Shown here: positions 35,336-47,249 of the stretch, one piece after another
Layout: each line of letters opens with the position of its first letter
Position numbering within the stretch: position 1 is the stretch's first letter
NCBI GenBank assembly: GCA_036971475.1
Contig: JBAIZL010000001.1
Span: forward strand, 99,703,850 to 99,767,849
Direction: 5' to 3'
DNA: 64,000 nt
Source: Prosapia bicincta
Taxonomy: Eukaryota > Arthropoda > Insecta > Hemiptera > Cercopidae
Program-made: the position numbers and the translations under genes
The notes under the pieces: model-generated
The model's input: only the letters and a program-made list of their open reading frames with translations
Databases searched by the model: none
Told to the model about the DNA's origin: nothing

Positions 35336-35357
35336 AGCTGTTTTACCACTCCAGGTC

Positions 35358-38300
35358 GGCTTCACCTAAGACCTGACTTCAGGATGGTTTTAACCTAAGT
35401 CCAAGGTGGCGTTACCTAAGGCCCTTCTCCAAGGTGGCTTTACCTAAGACCTGGGTGTCTTTACCTACTACCTGACTCCAGGGTAGCTTTACCTACGGCC
35501 TACCTCCAAGGTAGCTTTACCTTAGTTTTGATGCTGTAAATGATACAACATACCTAGACAATATGTGTAAAGGCCTTGACGGTTTCTGCATAGATATATT
35601 TTGGTAAGCGTTGGTAGCTATCTATACTGTCTAAGACCTAGGGCTTTTGCCTGTGCCTTCACTAACCATAGGCCCGTTTGACCTCGGTGTAGATGTTGGT
35701 TGATTAGCGTAGGTTTTTCAACGTTGATTAGCTGAAACGTTGATCTGGCCTTAGCCTATTTGGACCCGGTGTCAATGTTGTTCGTTTGAACTTCGCGTAT
35801 GTTGGTTGGTTAAACTTAGCGTAAGACAGTAGTTTAGTTGAAACGTTGGCTATTTGATCTAGCCCGCACTGGCCATAGCCCGTTTGAACACGGTATCAAC
35901 ATAGCCGCCGTCTTGTTCTTCGCCCTGGATGACGTCATATTCGATCCTAAGTTGTGCATCGGATACTGTGTGTTAGCCTTAGTCGAGCCATTCATCGGAT
36001 ACTATGTGTTAGCCCTAGTCAGGCTAGGCATAGGTTACTATGTGTTATCCATTAGCTAAGCTATGCATCGGATACTGTGTGTGTTAACCATAGTCAAACT
36101 AACCACTAGTTATTCACTAGCCTAGCTATGCTTTGGATACTATTTGTTAACCTATAGTCAATCTATACCTCGGATACTATGTGCTAGCCCTAGTCAGGCT
36201 ATGCATCGGGTACTATGTGTTAATCATTAGCCTAGCTATGCAACAGGTACTGTGTGTGTCAACCATAGTCAAACTAACCATTAGTTATCCACTAGCCTAG
36301 CTATGTTTTGGATACTATGTGCTAACCATTAGCGAGGCTATGCACCGGATATTATGTGTTGGGGCATACTCAGGCTACTTATCGGATACTATATGTTAAC
36401 CCCTCGTCAGGCTATGCATCGGATACTATGTGTTAATGATTAGTCTAGCTATGTATCAGGTATTATGTGGGCAAGTTGTAGTCAGGCTACTGTGTGATAA
36501 CCATTAGCTAAACTGTGCATTGGATATAATGTGTTATAATTTGTTGGCCCTTGTCGATTTAGCATAATATACATGCAGGCTTACACACATGTTTGTTTAA
36601 CGCAGTATGTAGGCCTAACATAGTATATACGCCTATCTATGATAGCATGGATGTTGGCTTGGCGTGGTATTTATGTAGGTTTACACGCATATTTGTTTAA
36701 CAGCGTATATAAGGCTATTTAGAGTATATTGCATGCTGGTTTAACATAGTATATACCAGGCTAGTGTTTCTTTCCAGCTGACTTTTGAAGTGACATGTGT
36801 GACTAAATCTAGACCACACATAATTGATAAGCAAATTTTGGGGAATTTATGCTTATTTAGCGAGGCTATGCACCGGATATTATGTGTTGGGGCATATTAT
36901 GTGTTAATGATTACCCAGGCTATGTATCAGGTATTATGTGGTAATTTGTGGGCAGCTTGTAGGATAGTGTGTGTGATAACCATTAGCTAAACTATGCACT
37001 GGATATAATGTGTTATACTTTGTAGGCCCATGTCTTCTTAGCATAATATCTATGCAGGCTTACATACATATATGTTTAACACATTATGTAGGCTTAACAT
37101 AGTATGATAGCATGCATGTTGGCTTAGCGTAGTATTTATTTGGTTTACACGCATATTTATTTAACACACTATATAGGGTGATTACGTATGCAGGCCTAAC
37201 ATAGTATATAAGCCTATGTAGGATAGCATCCATGTTGGTTAGCATAGTATTTATGTGGGTTTACACGCATATCTGTTTAGCACAGTATGTAGGCTTAGCA
37301 TATTATTTATGTAGGTTTACACACATATTTGTTTAACACACTATATAAGCTATCATTCATCTCGGCTTAACATAGGCCTATGTGGGTAACGGGGATATTG
37401 GCCTAATACAGGATGTATATAGGTTAACCTGCATATTGGTTTAACAGCGTATATATGGCTATTTAGAGTATATTGCATGCTGGTTTAACATAGTATATAT
37501 GCCTATGTTGGCTTAGCATTGTATGTATATAGGTTGCGTAACTTTTTAATTATATTGTAATATTTGTTGACCGTCATGGGCGTGATAGGTTATGCATTGT
37601 TAGCTATACCATATAGTACTTCCCGTATTATACGGTTGCCTGGTTCTACCTGATAGACGAGGTGAAACTGGCTCAGATCATATAGGCTTTGGCCAGTGGT
37701 TTACCGACATAGTAGGCACATTTAGGGATTCATGTAGGTCGGCTTAGCATAGTATGTATGCAGGTTTACATGGATATTTGTTTAACACATTATGTGGACT
37801 ATCATGTATGTAGGCTTAACGTGGTGTATACGCCTATGTATGATAGCATGCGTGTTGGCTTAGCATCGTTTTAGGATCGTTTTATAACATATATTTATTC
37901 ACGTTTTGTGATAGGCCTCATTATTAGTGTTTCTCCATATATACCTTTATATCTAGATACATTTACAGCTATAGGATATATCCATTGAGACTATTTGATT
38001 ATTTACACTGATTTCTGATTATATATGTAGGCCTTGGTATGCCGATAGTACATAGTAAGTTGATACAATAATCAAAACATAAACACGCGCCTAGATTCAC
38101 GTCGACACAGCCGTGCGGGTATTAGGCCTGCTATAGTGGTCACCGGCCGACGTTGCGGTTTTTAGATAATGTGTTATCTCTGCAAGTCTGTACATGTCTA
38201 GCACACGGTCAAGCGTATTCCCTGAAACGACAGGGCTTTGTTGCTTTGTTTATTATTTTGTCGCATAGACAATCATAACCCCTTGCCCTGCATCATCCAA

Positions 38301-39967
38301 TTTATTTAAGGTAGAACACTCTAGTTAGGGTAAGCCTACTACTTGCCTAGAGTCGCTCGAACGCGGATATGTCGTCAAATATATTAAATCTTTACGTGGG
38401 CTTGATAGGTTATGCATTGGTAGATGTACCCTATAGTACCTCCCATATTATACGGTTGCCAGGATCAACCTGATAGAAGAGGTGAAAATAGCTCAGGTCA
38501 TACGGGCTTTGGCCTGTGGTTTACAGACATAGTAGGCCCATGTATGTTAGCCTAGCATAGTATGTATGTAGGCTTGCATGCGTATTTGTTTAACATATTA
38601 TGTGGGCTATCATATATATATTGGCTTAATATGGTATATAAGCCTTCACGTCTTACAGCGACCGTTTGAATAGACCTACCGGCCCCTGCGTTGTGATTGG
38701 TCGATTCAACTTGTTGACTATTTGAACTCGGTGTATAATTGTTGGTCGATTAAAATTAGCGTTTAGTTGGATCGTTGGTCATTTGATCTAACCTATCATT
38801 TTTTGATGCAAAACTACCCCTCACTTAAAGCCTGACTCTAGTGTGAATTTACCTCAGGCCTTTCTCCGGGGTGGCTCTAACTAAGTGCGGGCTTAGGGTT
38901 GGCTTTACCTAAGTCCATACTCCAAGTTAGCTCTAACTAGGGCCAAGCTTTACCTAAGTCCATACTCCAAGGTAGCTTTACCTAAAGCCTGGGTGGCTTA
39001 ACCTCAAGCACGGCTCCAGGGTGACTTTATCTGACACCTGGGTGGCTTTACCTAGGACTTGGTGAAGGTATTTGTCTTAGTCGGGAGTCTAAAATTGATA
39101 TAGCGACCACCCTGGACCTAGGGCTGACTCCAAAGAGGCTTTACCTCGGGCCTGGCTCCTGGGTGTCTCTAGGTATGGCCAGGGTTACCCAGGTTGGCTT
39201 TACCTTGCTCCGTGTTAGCTTTACCTAAGGCCTAGCTGCTGAGTGGATAGGCTCGGATTGGCTTTAACCGATAGCGTGCTCCATATTGGCTCTACCTTGG
39301 CGGGTTTAACTAATGCCCGGGTGGATTTTACCTAGGACCCCGATTATTTTTGGCAATCTAAAAACAGGTGAAACCACCCGCACAGCCTACCAGGATGGAC
39401 TTTAACCATACCATATACGGTCATTTGATCCAACCGATCGATTTTCGGCGATTTCATATTTTTTGTAAAAACTACCCTTAGGTGAACCCTCCCCTGTAGC
39501 TGTCCAAAAAGGACTCTACACGTATCCCGTACTGTCTGTTGATCCAACCGATCGATTTTTGGCGATTTCATATTTTTTGTGAAAACTACCCCTAGGTGAA
39601 ACTACCCCTACCGACTCAATAATACACTCTAAACTCACCCCTTCAGCCAAGAAACGTTTTTCCAAAATTTTTTCGAAAACTACCCCCACCCCCGGAGCTA
39701 CCCCCGGAGATGGTCCTGAACGTAGCTGAGGTCACCCCCAACACTTAGGTTAGGTTAGATCCATTTTGGCTAGCTTAGGTCAGTGGGTTGGAAATAAATT
39801 GTTTCGAAAAACTACCCCCTACCCCTCTAAACGTGGTCGAAACCACCCCTAAGGCTACGGTCAGGGGCGCGATGACCTTCAGCATCATCCAAAACTACCC
39901 CTATAGTCCTAGGTTACGTACAGGCCGAGTTAGGGGTAGTGCGCGCCAGTCTGGGGCCAGATCTACT
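35358..39967 (-). repeat. Right terminal inverted repeat, 4.6 kb
   Basis: Reverse complement of the left arm with the same subrepeat order mirrored (AGGTAAAGCC-type units at 35360-35530 and 38815-39330, GTATCCGATGCATA-type units at 36000-36540, the 116-bp repeat at about 39400-39590). Differences from the left arm are small indels and substitutions, so the arms have either diverged little or been kept alike by conversion. Confidence 0.85.
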
Positions 39968-39973
39968 ATTGAA
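39968..39973. repeat. 6-bp target duplication, right
   Basis: ATTGAA directly after the last base of the right arm (CTACT), matching 28347-28352. Confidence 0.8.
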
Positions 39974-40139
39974 GGAAATAGTTTTTCGTAAACTTCCAGA
40001 TTCACAATCGAGCTGACGGTTTAATTACTCTTATATCTTTGGAAGTGTTATATATGGGTCAGTAATTAAAATAACAGGCTACAAAAATTAGATTGAAATG
40101 ACAACTTAAAAGAAAAACTTTTATTTTCTAAATTATTGA
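39974..40139. repeat. 165-bp flanking repeat, right copy
   Basis: Direct repeat of 28184-28352. It too ends in TTATTGAAG, showing that the unit junction contains the ATTGAA target. Confidence 0.85.
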
Positions 40140-42029
40140 AGAAAATAGTTCTTTTATGATTAAAACAAAAATCGCGAAGACCATATTTTACGTAAGTGAC
40201 AAGACATGATACTCGTATTTTAGTCGTAATTCTTTGTTTAATACTGTATAAAAACTACTCTCTTTAAAAGTAAATAATTTCTCAACGTCGCACGCTTTCA
40301 CTTTTACTAACACCGAAATTGAATTTAGTTCAGTGTAAAATTCAAATAATCCAGGGAAGAGTTTTGTTCTCACTCTGCTAAATTTAAATCAAAACTATGC
40401 GATTGGAATTTAAAAATCATCGCTTAGTTTTTCAAAATTTTTGAAAAATATTGCTTTATTTTTTTTAACGTAAATGTTTATACATATGGTAACTTTTGCT
40501 CTAATTTTGTAAAAATATACTTAGAAAACTAAAGTGTCGACCAAGACCAATGCAAACTACTTATCTTAGAACAAATTATGTAGGCCTACAATAAACCAGG
40601 GCTTTGACTTCAGCAAAAACGTTCTGAATCATATGAAAAAAAGAGAAGTCCTGTGTAACATTGTTGGACTAGAATAAGAGTCAAAGGCAGGAGGCAACAT
40701 GAAGTAAAAGAAGACATTATCTTTGTAATTGTAGTCTATCATATAAGTAGAGTACCTATGAGTAGAGTATCTATGATAGTATTTTATATGGTAGTACTTA
40801 TAACCTATTAAGGATTCTGTCAAAAGTAATAGACAATATCCGAATAACTTGTTCACTTACAATTTAGTCAACGTTTCAGCCTATTCATAACTTAATCAGG
40901 CCTGACCTAACAGGCCTAACGTTTCAGCCTAACTTAACGACATGGTAAAAAATAATAACAGTATTACTAAAATAAAGTTTTTATCGTAATAACACGTAAA
41001 ACTGTAAATAATTATTATAACATACGAAATATTCTATTAAATAATTATTTAATTCTGTCTTTTAATATTTATCAGAATACTTATTGTTTGGTTAAACTCG
41101 ACTCCCTTCCTTCATTATTTAATAAAATCTTGTAAACTAATCTTTCGCCCCCACACCGCAAACATCAATAAGATTGATGTATTTCAATATTAGTATGTTT
41201 CAACAGATTCCTAACTGGGAAACAATGCAACGTAAATTTTCCTTAAGAACAACGCGTTTCCCTTTACACTTTTTAAAATACACCAAATAATAGCATTGTT
41301 GAATATTTCATGGATTCTATTTTCGAAATAGAAAACTGGAACTTGTAGTTTCAGGTGAAACAGTTTTTTTTTTAAATATTTAAAACTAATTATTATCGTT
41401 TACTTAAAAGGTAATAAACTGAGAAAGGCTTTAGCAACCTTCCGCTACATTAAGCGCAAAGTAAATAAGTTTGCTAATCAACCAGGTCTACCAACTTTAC
41501 AGCACTTAAATACCCACTCCTTGCTATCTGCAACTTTCCCTTCCGTTAAATTAAACTCGAGTAATAAAGGAACGGAATATCGTTAAAAACAATCAGATTT
41601 AAAATTTATAAAAGATAATCAGTATGTAAATATTATTTGGCGACAAGAAATGATGATAAGGGTAGATTTAGTTGCTTTACTAATGGATTAGTATCGGTTA
41701 CGTTTGAGTAATACATCACTGTCACTGTTTTCGCCGCAAAACGTAAAACGATCTTATTTAAATATAGATACTAAAAACAATTTTGCAACTTCCTAATATG
41801 TTTTCAGTGGAAACAAGCAAGTAAATCAAGAACAGATTCTATTGAATGAATGATTCTAGAGATGTAATCATGATTCGTCTGATTGCTCTAACTCACTGAT
41901 TCCTCGATTCACCAGATTACTCACGTACGTCGCAGATGTTTGTCTGTATCAACTTATCTGTAACTCCGCGTCACAGACGTAGACAGATAAACACCTTAAC
42001 TTTAAATATAAAAAATATTATATATAAAA

Positions 42030-42030
<1 letters not shown>
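40140..42030. other. Intronic, nothing recognised
   Basis: About 1.9 kb of AT-rich sequence. Short frames at 40188-40373 and 40629-40856 carry no motif. Confidence 0.45.

Positions 42031-42035
<5 letters not shown>

Positions 42036-42078
<43 letters not shown>
42036..42078. repeat. (TA)n microsatellite
   Basis: About 21 TA units, preceded by two copies of ATATAAAAAATATTATAT. Confidence 0.95.
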
Positions 42079-42079
<1 letters not shown>

Positions 42080-42082
<3 letters not shown>

Positions 42083-43110
42083 AATTTTAAAAATGTTTTT
42101 AAGTAGTGTTAATGGAATCTTGTAAAATGTATATGAATCATATTGTAATACTCTCCAAGAATATTATTGAAATAAGATGCATGACTATTTTCATACTCAG
42201 TAAATTAGTATTAGTCATAATTTGAAATATATTATTAGATTTTCTCCTTTAATTCATATGTTTGTAATTAACATTTACATGTTGTTAGTGCTGCTAAATA
42301 CTCAATACAAGGAAATTATATTATTAGGTGTAACAATTACATACTTACTAATGCACCTGACCTGATACACAAGTATAATATTTTTTTGGCATAATTATTA
42401 GCAATATAAAATATCGGATACGAATCTAGGATGTGTAGTAAATGCATTTAGGTTTAAATAATTGTTTACAATAAGTGTTCTAATCATCTATAGTTCGTCA
42501 GTATGTTTAATAGGCTATGTTATTATTCTTTTTAATCAAACATCAGCTGTTTATCAAAGGAAAAATGCTATTGTTCCTGGTTTTTTTCTGAAAAAAAGAT
42601 AAATGAATAACAATACATTGACCATAAAAAATAAAAAACAGAGTTTACTAGACAAAAAAATAAATGAAATGTTAATATGAAAAATTGTATTTAAAAATTA
42701 AATATTAGAATTGACGAAAACAGATGATGATCTTAGAATTCCAGAATTAGCCTACCTCCAAAATATTTTTGTTTCATCTCTAGTTTTCTGTTTTTTTTAA
42801 TAATATAATAAACTTTATTTCAATGCATTGCATTAGTCTTTGTTTTATCCCTGGATAGAGGGTTTTTGTTTCCAGGCCTTTATTGTAAGACCTTTCAGAT
42901 TTCCGGAAGTCACCACTCTTAGTAATAGCTTTGCAATGAATAAACAGTTGAAGCTTTTCCAAGATATTCCTATTTTGTGAGCCGTTACAAATTTTTTGAT
43001 TCCTTTACTCCCAATTATGAACTATTGGTGTCGCTTTCACTCAAGCTAAAAACTTTCTCTGAATCTACTTGAAAAGCAATTAAATACCTATCAATAAATT
43101 CCCACAAAAG
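42080..43110. other. Intronic, nothing recognised
   Basis: About 1 kb of AT-rich unique sequence before the satellite flank; no feature is seen. Confidence 0.45.
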
Positions 43111-43114
43111 AATG

Positions 43115-43890
43115 TATATTAGTGATCATAAACGCTTCTGCAACAACAGAGCCTACTTCAGCAATCAGTAACCAATTTAGTAATCATTATCTCTGGATTT
43201 TCTTATAATTTTGAAATTTCGGGATATATATTTATAATTTTTATTAAATGTTTTTTGTCTGTATCATACATTTACTATTAAAATTAACGTTATATGAAAA
43301 ATGAAAAAGTTTAATGTAACTATTAGTATAAAAATATCAAATAGAAGTAAAATCCTCTTCTAAGATATCCTGACGGTCTTGAAGGCATTTACTCATAGAG
43401 AGTAGACAGGAACATTTCCATTTTAAATATAGCCATGGTGGTTTTGAACGCACTTATTTATAGAGAATGGGCACACAGGAGCATTTACATCCTCATAGAA
43501 AGCTAGCTAGTTTGCAGGCATTTACTCACTGTGGAAGTAAACAGCAACATTTACATTATCGAAAATAGCCAATTGGTTTAAAACCATATACTCATTATAG
43601 TGAGTATATTAGTTTATAAGTGATCATACATGTTTCTGCAACAATATGGCCTTTCACAGAGATCAGTGAGAAAATGTATAATAATTTCCTCTTTGTACAT
43701 AACTGATATTTTCGAATATATATTTATAATTTGCATTAGATTTTGTATGCTTGTAACATACATTTACTATTAAAAAGGACGTCATATGAAAAATGTAAAC
43801 GTTTATTGTACCAGTCACTAAACTGAAATAAAACAGAGTATTTCCATCTTAAATGATATCCTGGTGGTATTGAAGTCATTTACTCATAGA
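43115..43890. repeat. About 500-bp tandem duplication at satellite edge
   Basis: AGTGATCATA at 43121 and about 43619 begins two similar segments that both contain CAACA..GCCT, GATATATATTTATAATTT-like and CATACATTTACTATTAAAA blocks, and both end in degenerate 66-bp satellite units. The array edge was duplicated together with its unique flank. Confidence 0.7.
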
Positions 43891-46800
43891 GAGTGAGTAC
43901 GCGTAAGCATTTCCTTCACCAAAGGTAGCGAGCTGATTTTTAAGGCAATTACTTATAGATAGTGAGTTAACAGCATTTCCATCCTCTTAGATATTCATGG
44001 TGGTTTTAAAAGTACTAACTCATAGAGAGTACACAGTAGAAATTCCGTCCTCAAAGATATCCAAGATGGTTTTGAAGGCACTAACTCATATAGAGTACAC
44101 AGAAGCAATTCCATCCTCAAAGACAGCCAAGGGGGTTTTGAAGGCATTAACTAATAGAGAGTACACAGAAGCAATTCCATCCTCAAAAATATCCTAGGAG
44201 GTTTTAAAGGCACTAAGTCATAGAGAGTACACAGAAGCAATTCCATCCTCAAAGATAGCCAAGGGGGTTTTGAAGCACTAACTAATAGACAGTACACAGA
44301 AGCAATTCCATCCTCAAAAATATCATAGGAGGTTTTAAAGGCCCTAACTCATACAGAGTACACAGAAGCAATTCCATCCTCAAAGATAGGCAAGGGGGTT
44401 CTGAAGGCACTAACTAATAGAGAGTACACAGAAGCAATTCCTTCCTCAAAAATATCCTAGGAGGTTTTAACGGCACTAACTCATAGAGAGTACACAGAAG
44501 CAATTCCATCCTCAAAGATAGCCAATGGGGGTTTGAAAGTACTAAATCATAGAGAGTACACAGAAGCAATTCCATGCTCAAAGATAGCCAAGGTGGTTAT
44601 TAAAGGCACTAACTCACAGAGAGTACACAGAAGCAATACCATCCTCAAAAATAGCCAAGGGGGTTTTGAAGGCACTAACTCATAGAGAGTACACAGAAGC
44701 AATTCCATCCTCAAAGATAGCCTAGGGGGTTTTGAAAGTACTAACTCATAGAGAGTACACAGAAGCAATTCCATCCTCAAAGATAGATGGTTTTGAAACC
44801 ACTTACTCATAGAGAGTGTACAGAAGCATTTCCATCCTCAAAGATAGCCAAGGTGGTTTTGAAGGCACAAACCCATAGAGAGTACAAAGAAGTAATTTAT
44901 ATCCTCAAAGATAGAAAATGGGGTTTTGAAAGTACTAACTCATAGAGAGTACACAGAACCAATTCCATCCTCAAAGATATCCAAGATGGTTTTGAAGACA
45001 CGAACTCACAGAGAGCACACAGAAGCAATTCCTTCCTAAAAGATAGCTAAAGGGGTTTTGAAAGTACTAATTCTTAGAGAGTACACAGAAGCAATACCAT
45101 CTTCAAAGATAGCCAATGGGGTTTTGAAATTACTAACTCATAGAGATTAAAAGAAGCATTTCCTACCTCAAAGATAGCCAAGGTGGTTTTGAAAGTACTA
45201 ACTCATAGAGATTACACAAAAGCGATTCCATCCTGAAAGATAGCCAAGGTGGTTTTAAAACCACTTACTCATAGAGAGTACACAGAAGCAATTCCATCCT
45301 CAAAGATAGGTGGTTTTGAAACCACTTACTTATAGAGAGTGTACAGAAACAATTCCATCCTCAAAAATATCCTAGGAGGTTTTAAAGGCACTAACTCATA
45401 GAGAGTACACAGAAGCAATTTAATCCTCAAAGATAGCCAAGGGGGGTTTGAAAGTACTAACTCATAGAGAGTACACAGAAGCAATTAAATGCTCAAAGAT
45501 AGCCAATTTGGTTATTAAAGGCACTAACTCACAGAGAGTACACAGAAGCAATACCATCCTCAAAATAGCCAAGGGGGTTTTGAAGACACGAACTCACAGA
45601 GAGTACACAGAAGCAATTCCATCCTAAAAGATAGTCAATGGGGTTTTGAAATTACTAACTCATAGAGATTAAAAGAAGCATTTCCCACCTCAAAGGTAGC
45701 CAAGGTGGTTTTAAAACCACTTACTCATAGATAGTACACAGAAGCAATTCCATCCTCAAAGATAGCCTAGGGGGTTTTGAAAGTACTAACTCATAGAGAG
45801 TACGCAGAAGCAATTCCATCCTCAAAGATAGCCAAGGGGGTTTTTAAGGCACTAACTAATAGAGAGTACACAGAAGCAATTCCATCCTCAAAAATATCCT
45901 AGGAGGTTTTAAAGGTACTAACTCATAGGGAGTACACAGAAGCAATTCCATCCTCAAAGATAGCCAAGGGGGTTTTGAAGGCACTAACTAATAGAGAGTA
46001 CACAGACGCAATTCCATCCTCAAAGATAGCCAAGGGGGTTTTGAAGGCACTAACTCATAGAGAGTACACAGAAGCATTTCCGTCCTCAAAGATAGCCAAG
46101 GTGGTTTTGAAGGCACAAACCCATAGAGAGTAGAAAGAAGTAATTTATATCCTCAAAGTTAGAAAATGGGGTTTTGAAAGTACTAACTCATAGAGAGTAC
46201 ACAGAACCAATTCCACCCTCAAAGATAGCCAAGATGGTTTTGAAGACACGAACTCACAGAGAGTACACAGAAGCAATTCCTTCCTAAAAGATAGCCAAAT
46301 GGGTTTTGAAAGTACTAATTCTTAGAGAGTACACAGAACCAATTCCACCCTCAAAGAAAGCCAAGATGGTTTTGAAGACACGAACTCACAGAGAGTACAC
46401 AGAAGCAATTCCTTCCTAAAAGATAGCCAAAGGGGTTTTGAAAGTACTAATTCTTAGAGAGTACACAGAAGCAATACCATCTTCAAAGATAGCCAATGTT
46501 GTTTTGAAATTACTAACTCATAGAGATTAAAAGAAGCATTTCCTACCTCAAAGATAGCCAAGGTGGTTTTGAAAGTACTAACTCATAGAGATTACACAAA
46601 AGCGATTCCATCCTCAAAGATAGCCAAGGTGGTTTTAGAACCACTTACTCATAGAGAGTACACGGAAGCATTTCCACCCTCAAAGATAACTAAGGTTGGT
46701 TTGAAAGTACTAACTCATAGAGATTACACAGGAACATTTCCATCCTCAAAGGTAGCCAGCTGGTTTTGAAACCACTTACTCATAGAAAGTACACAGAAGC

Positions 46801-47060
46801 ATTTCCATCCTCAAAGATAGCCAAGGTGGTTTTGAAACCACTTACTCATAGAGAGTACACAGAAGCATTTCTATTTTAAAATATAGCCTGCTTGTATGAG
46901 TACACAGAAGCATATGCAATGTCAACGGTAGCCAAGGTGGTTTTGAGGCCCTTTACTTTCAGATTGTGGGTACACAGAAGAATTTCCGTCCTCAAAGATA
47001 GCCAAGGTGATTTTAAAGCCACTTACTCATAGATAGTGAGTACACAGGATCAATTCCATC
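43370..47060. repeat. 66-bp satellite, 50 or more copies
   Basis: The monomer includes CCATCCTCAAAGATAGCCAA, GGTGGTTTTGAAGGCACTAA and CTCATAGAGAGTACACAGAA. The homogeneous core is about 43960-47050; the ends are degenerate. Because 66 is a multiple of three, open frames of 22-residue repeats arise on both strands (for example 43997-44197, 44547-44810, 46563-46769), but there is no start or splice context, and stops recur. Higher-order structure is present: a block of more than 300 bp at about 44981 recurs at 46361, exactly 1380 bp later, and a local dimer repeat of 132 bp occurs at 46229/46361. Confidence 0.9.
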
Positions 47061-47249
47061 CTCTTAGATAGACAGGAGGTTTTGAAGGCACTAATTCCTA
47101 CGAGTGAGGAAGCAGAAGTATTTTAATCCTAGCAAATAACCAGTTCGTTTAGAAGGCATTTACTCATGGACAATGACTAAACCGAAGCATTAAAATTCCG
47201 TCAGGTAGTCGGATCGGCGATGACAGAATTTACTCTTAGAAAGTGAGTT

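Larger units (their letters stand above)
28353..39967. mobile_element. Giant inverted-repeat element, 11.6 kb, RING cargo
   Basis: The left end AGTAGATCTGGCCCCAGACT is mirrored at the right end (finishing GGGGCCAGATCTACT). The arms pair for about 4.6 kb each (28353-32973 and 35358-39967) and enclose a 2.4-kb core. A 6-bp direct ATTGAA touches both edges. The arms are not identical: the left has an extra GGATTGGGGGTGG-like stretch near 28634, and scattered substitutions exist. Composition is visibly richer in GC than the surrounding intron. The core holds a spliced RING-finger gene and no recognisable integrase, polymerase or transposase. The 6-bp duplication and AG...CT ends resemble Polinton/Maverick; subrepeat-filled arms resemble foldback elements. 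It would need enzymes in trans. Assignment to any known superfamily is open. Confidence 0.85.

Noticed and set aside
28353..39967. Calling the giant element a Polinton/Maverick outright
   Set aside because: Duplication size and AG ends fit, but none of the hallmark genes (polB, integrase, ATPase, protease, capsid) is present and the arms are far longer than usual.
43997..46769. 22-residue repeat proteins on both strands
   Set aside because: By-product of a 66-bp (3 x 22) satellite. No start or splice context, and frames end at ordinary monomer variants.
43960..47060. Regular repeats as a CRISPR array
   Set aside because: Monomers are contiguous with no unique spacers, in an animal genome; this is a satellite.
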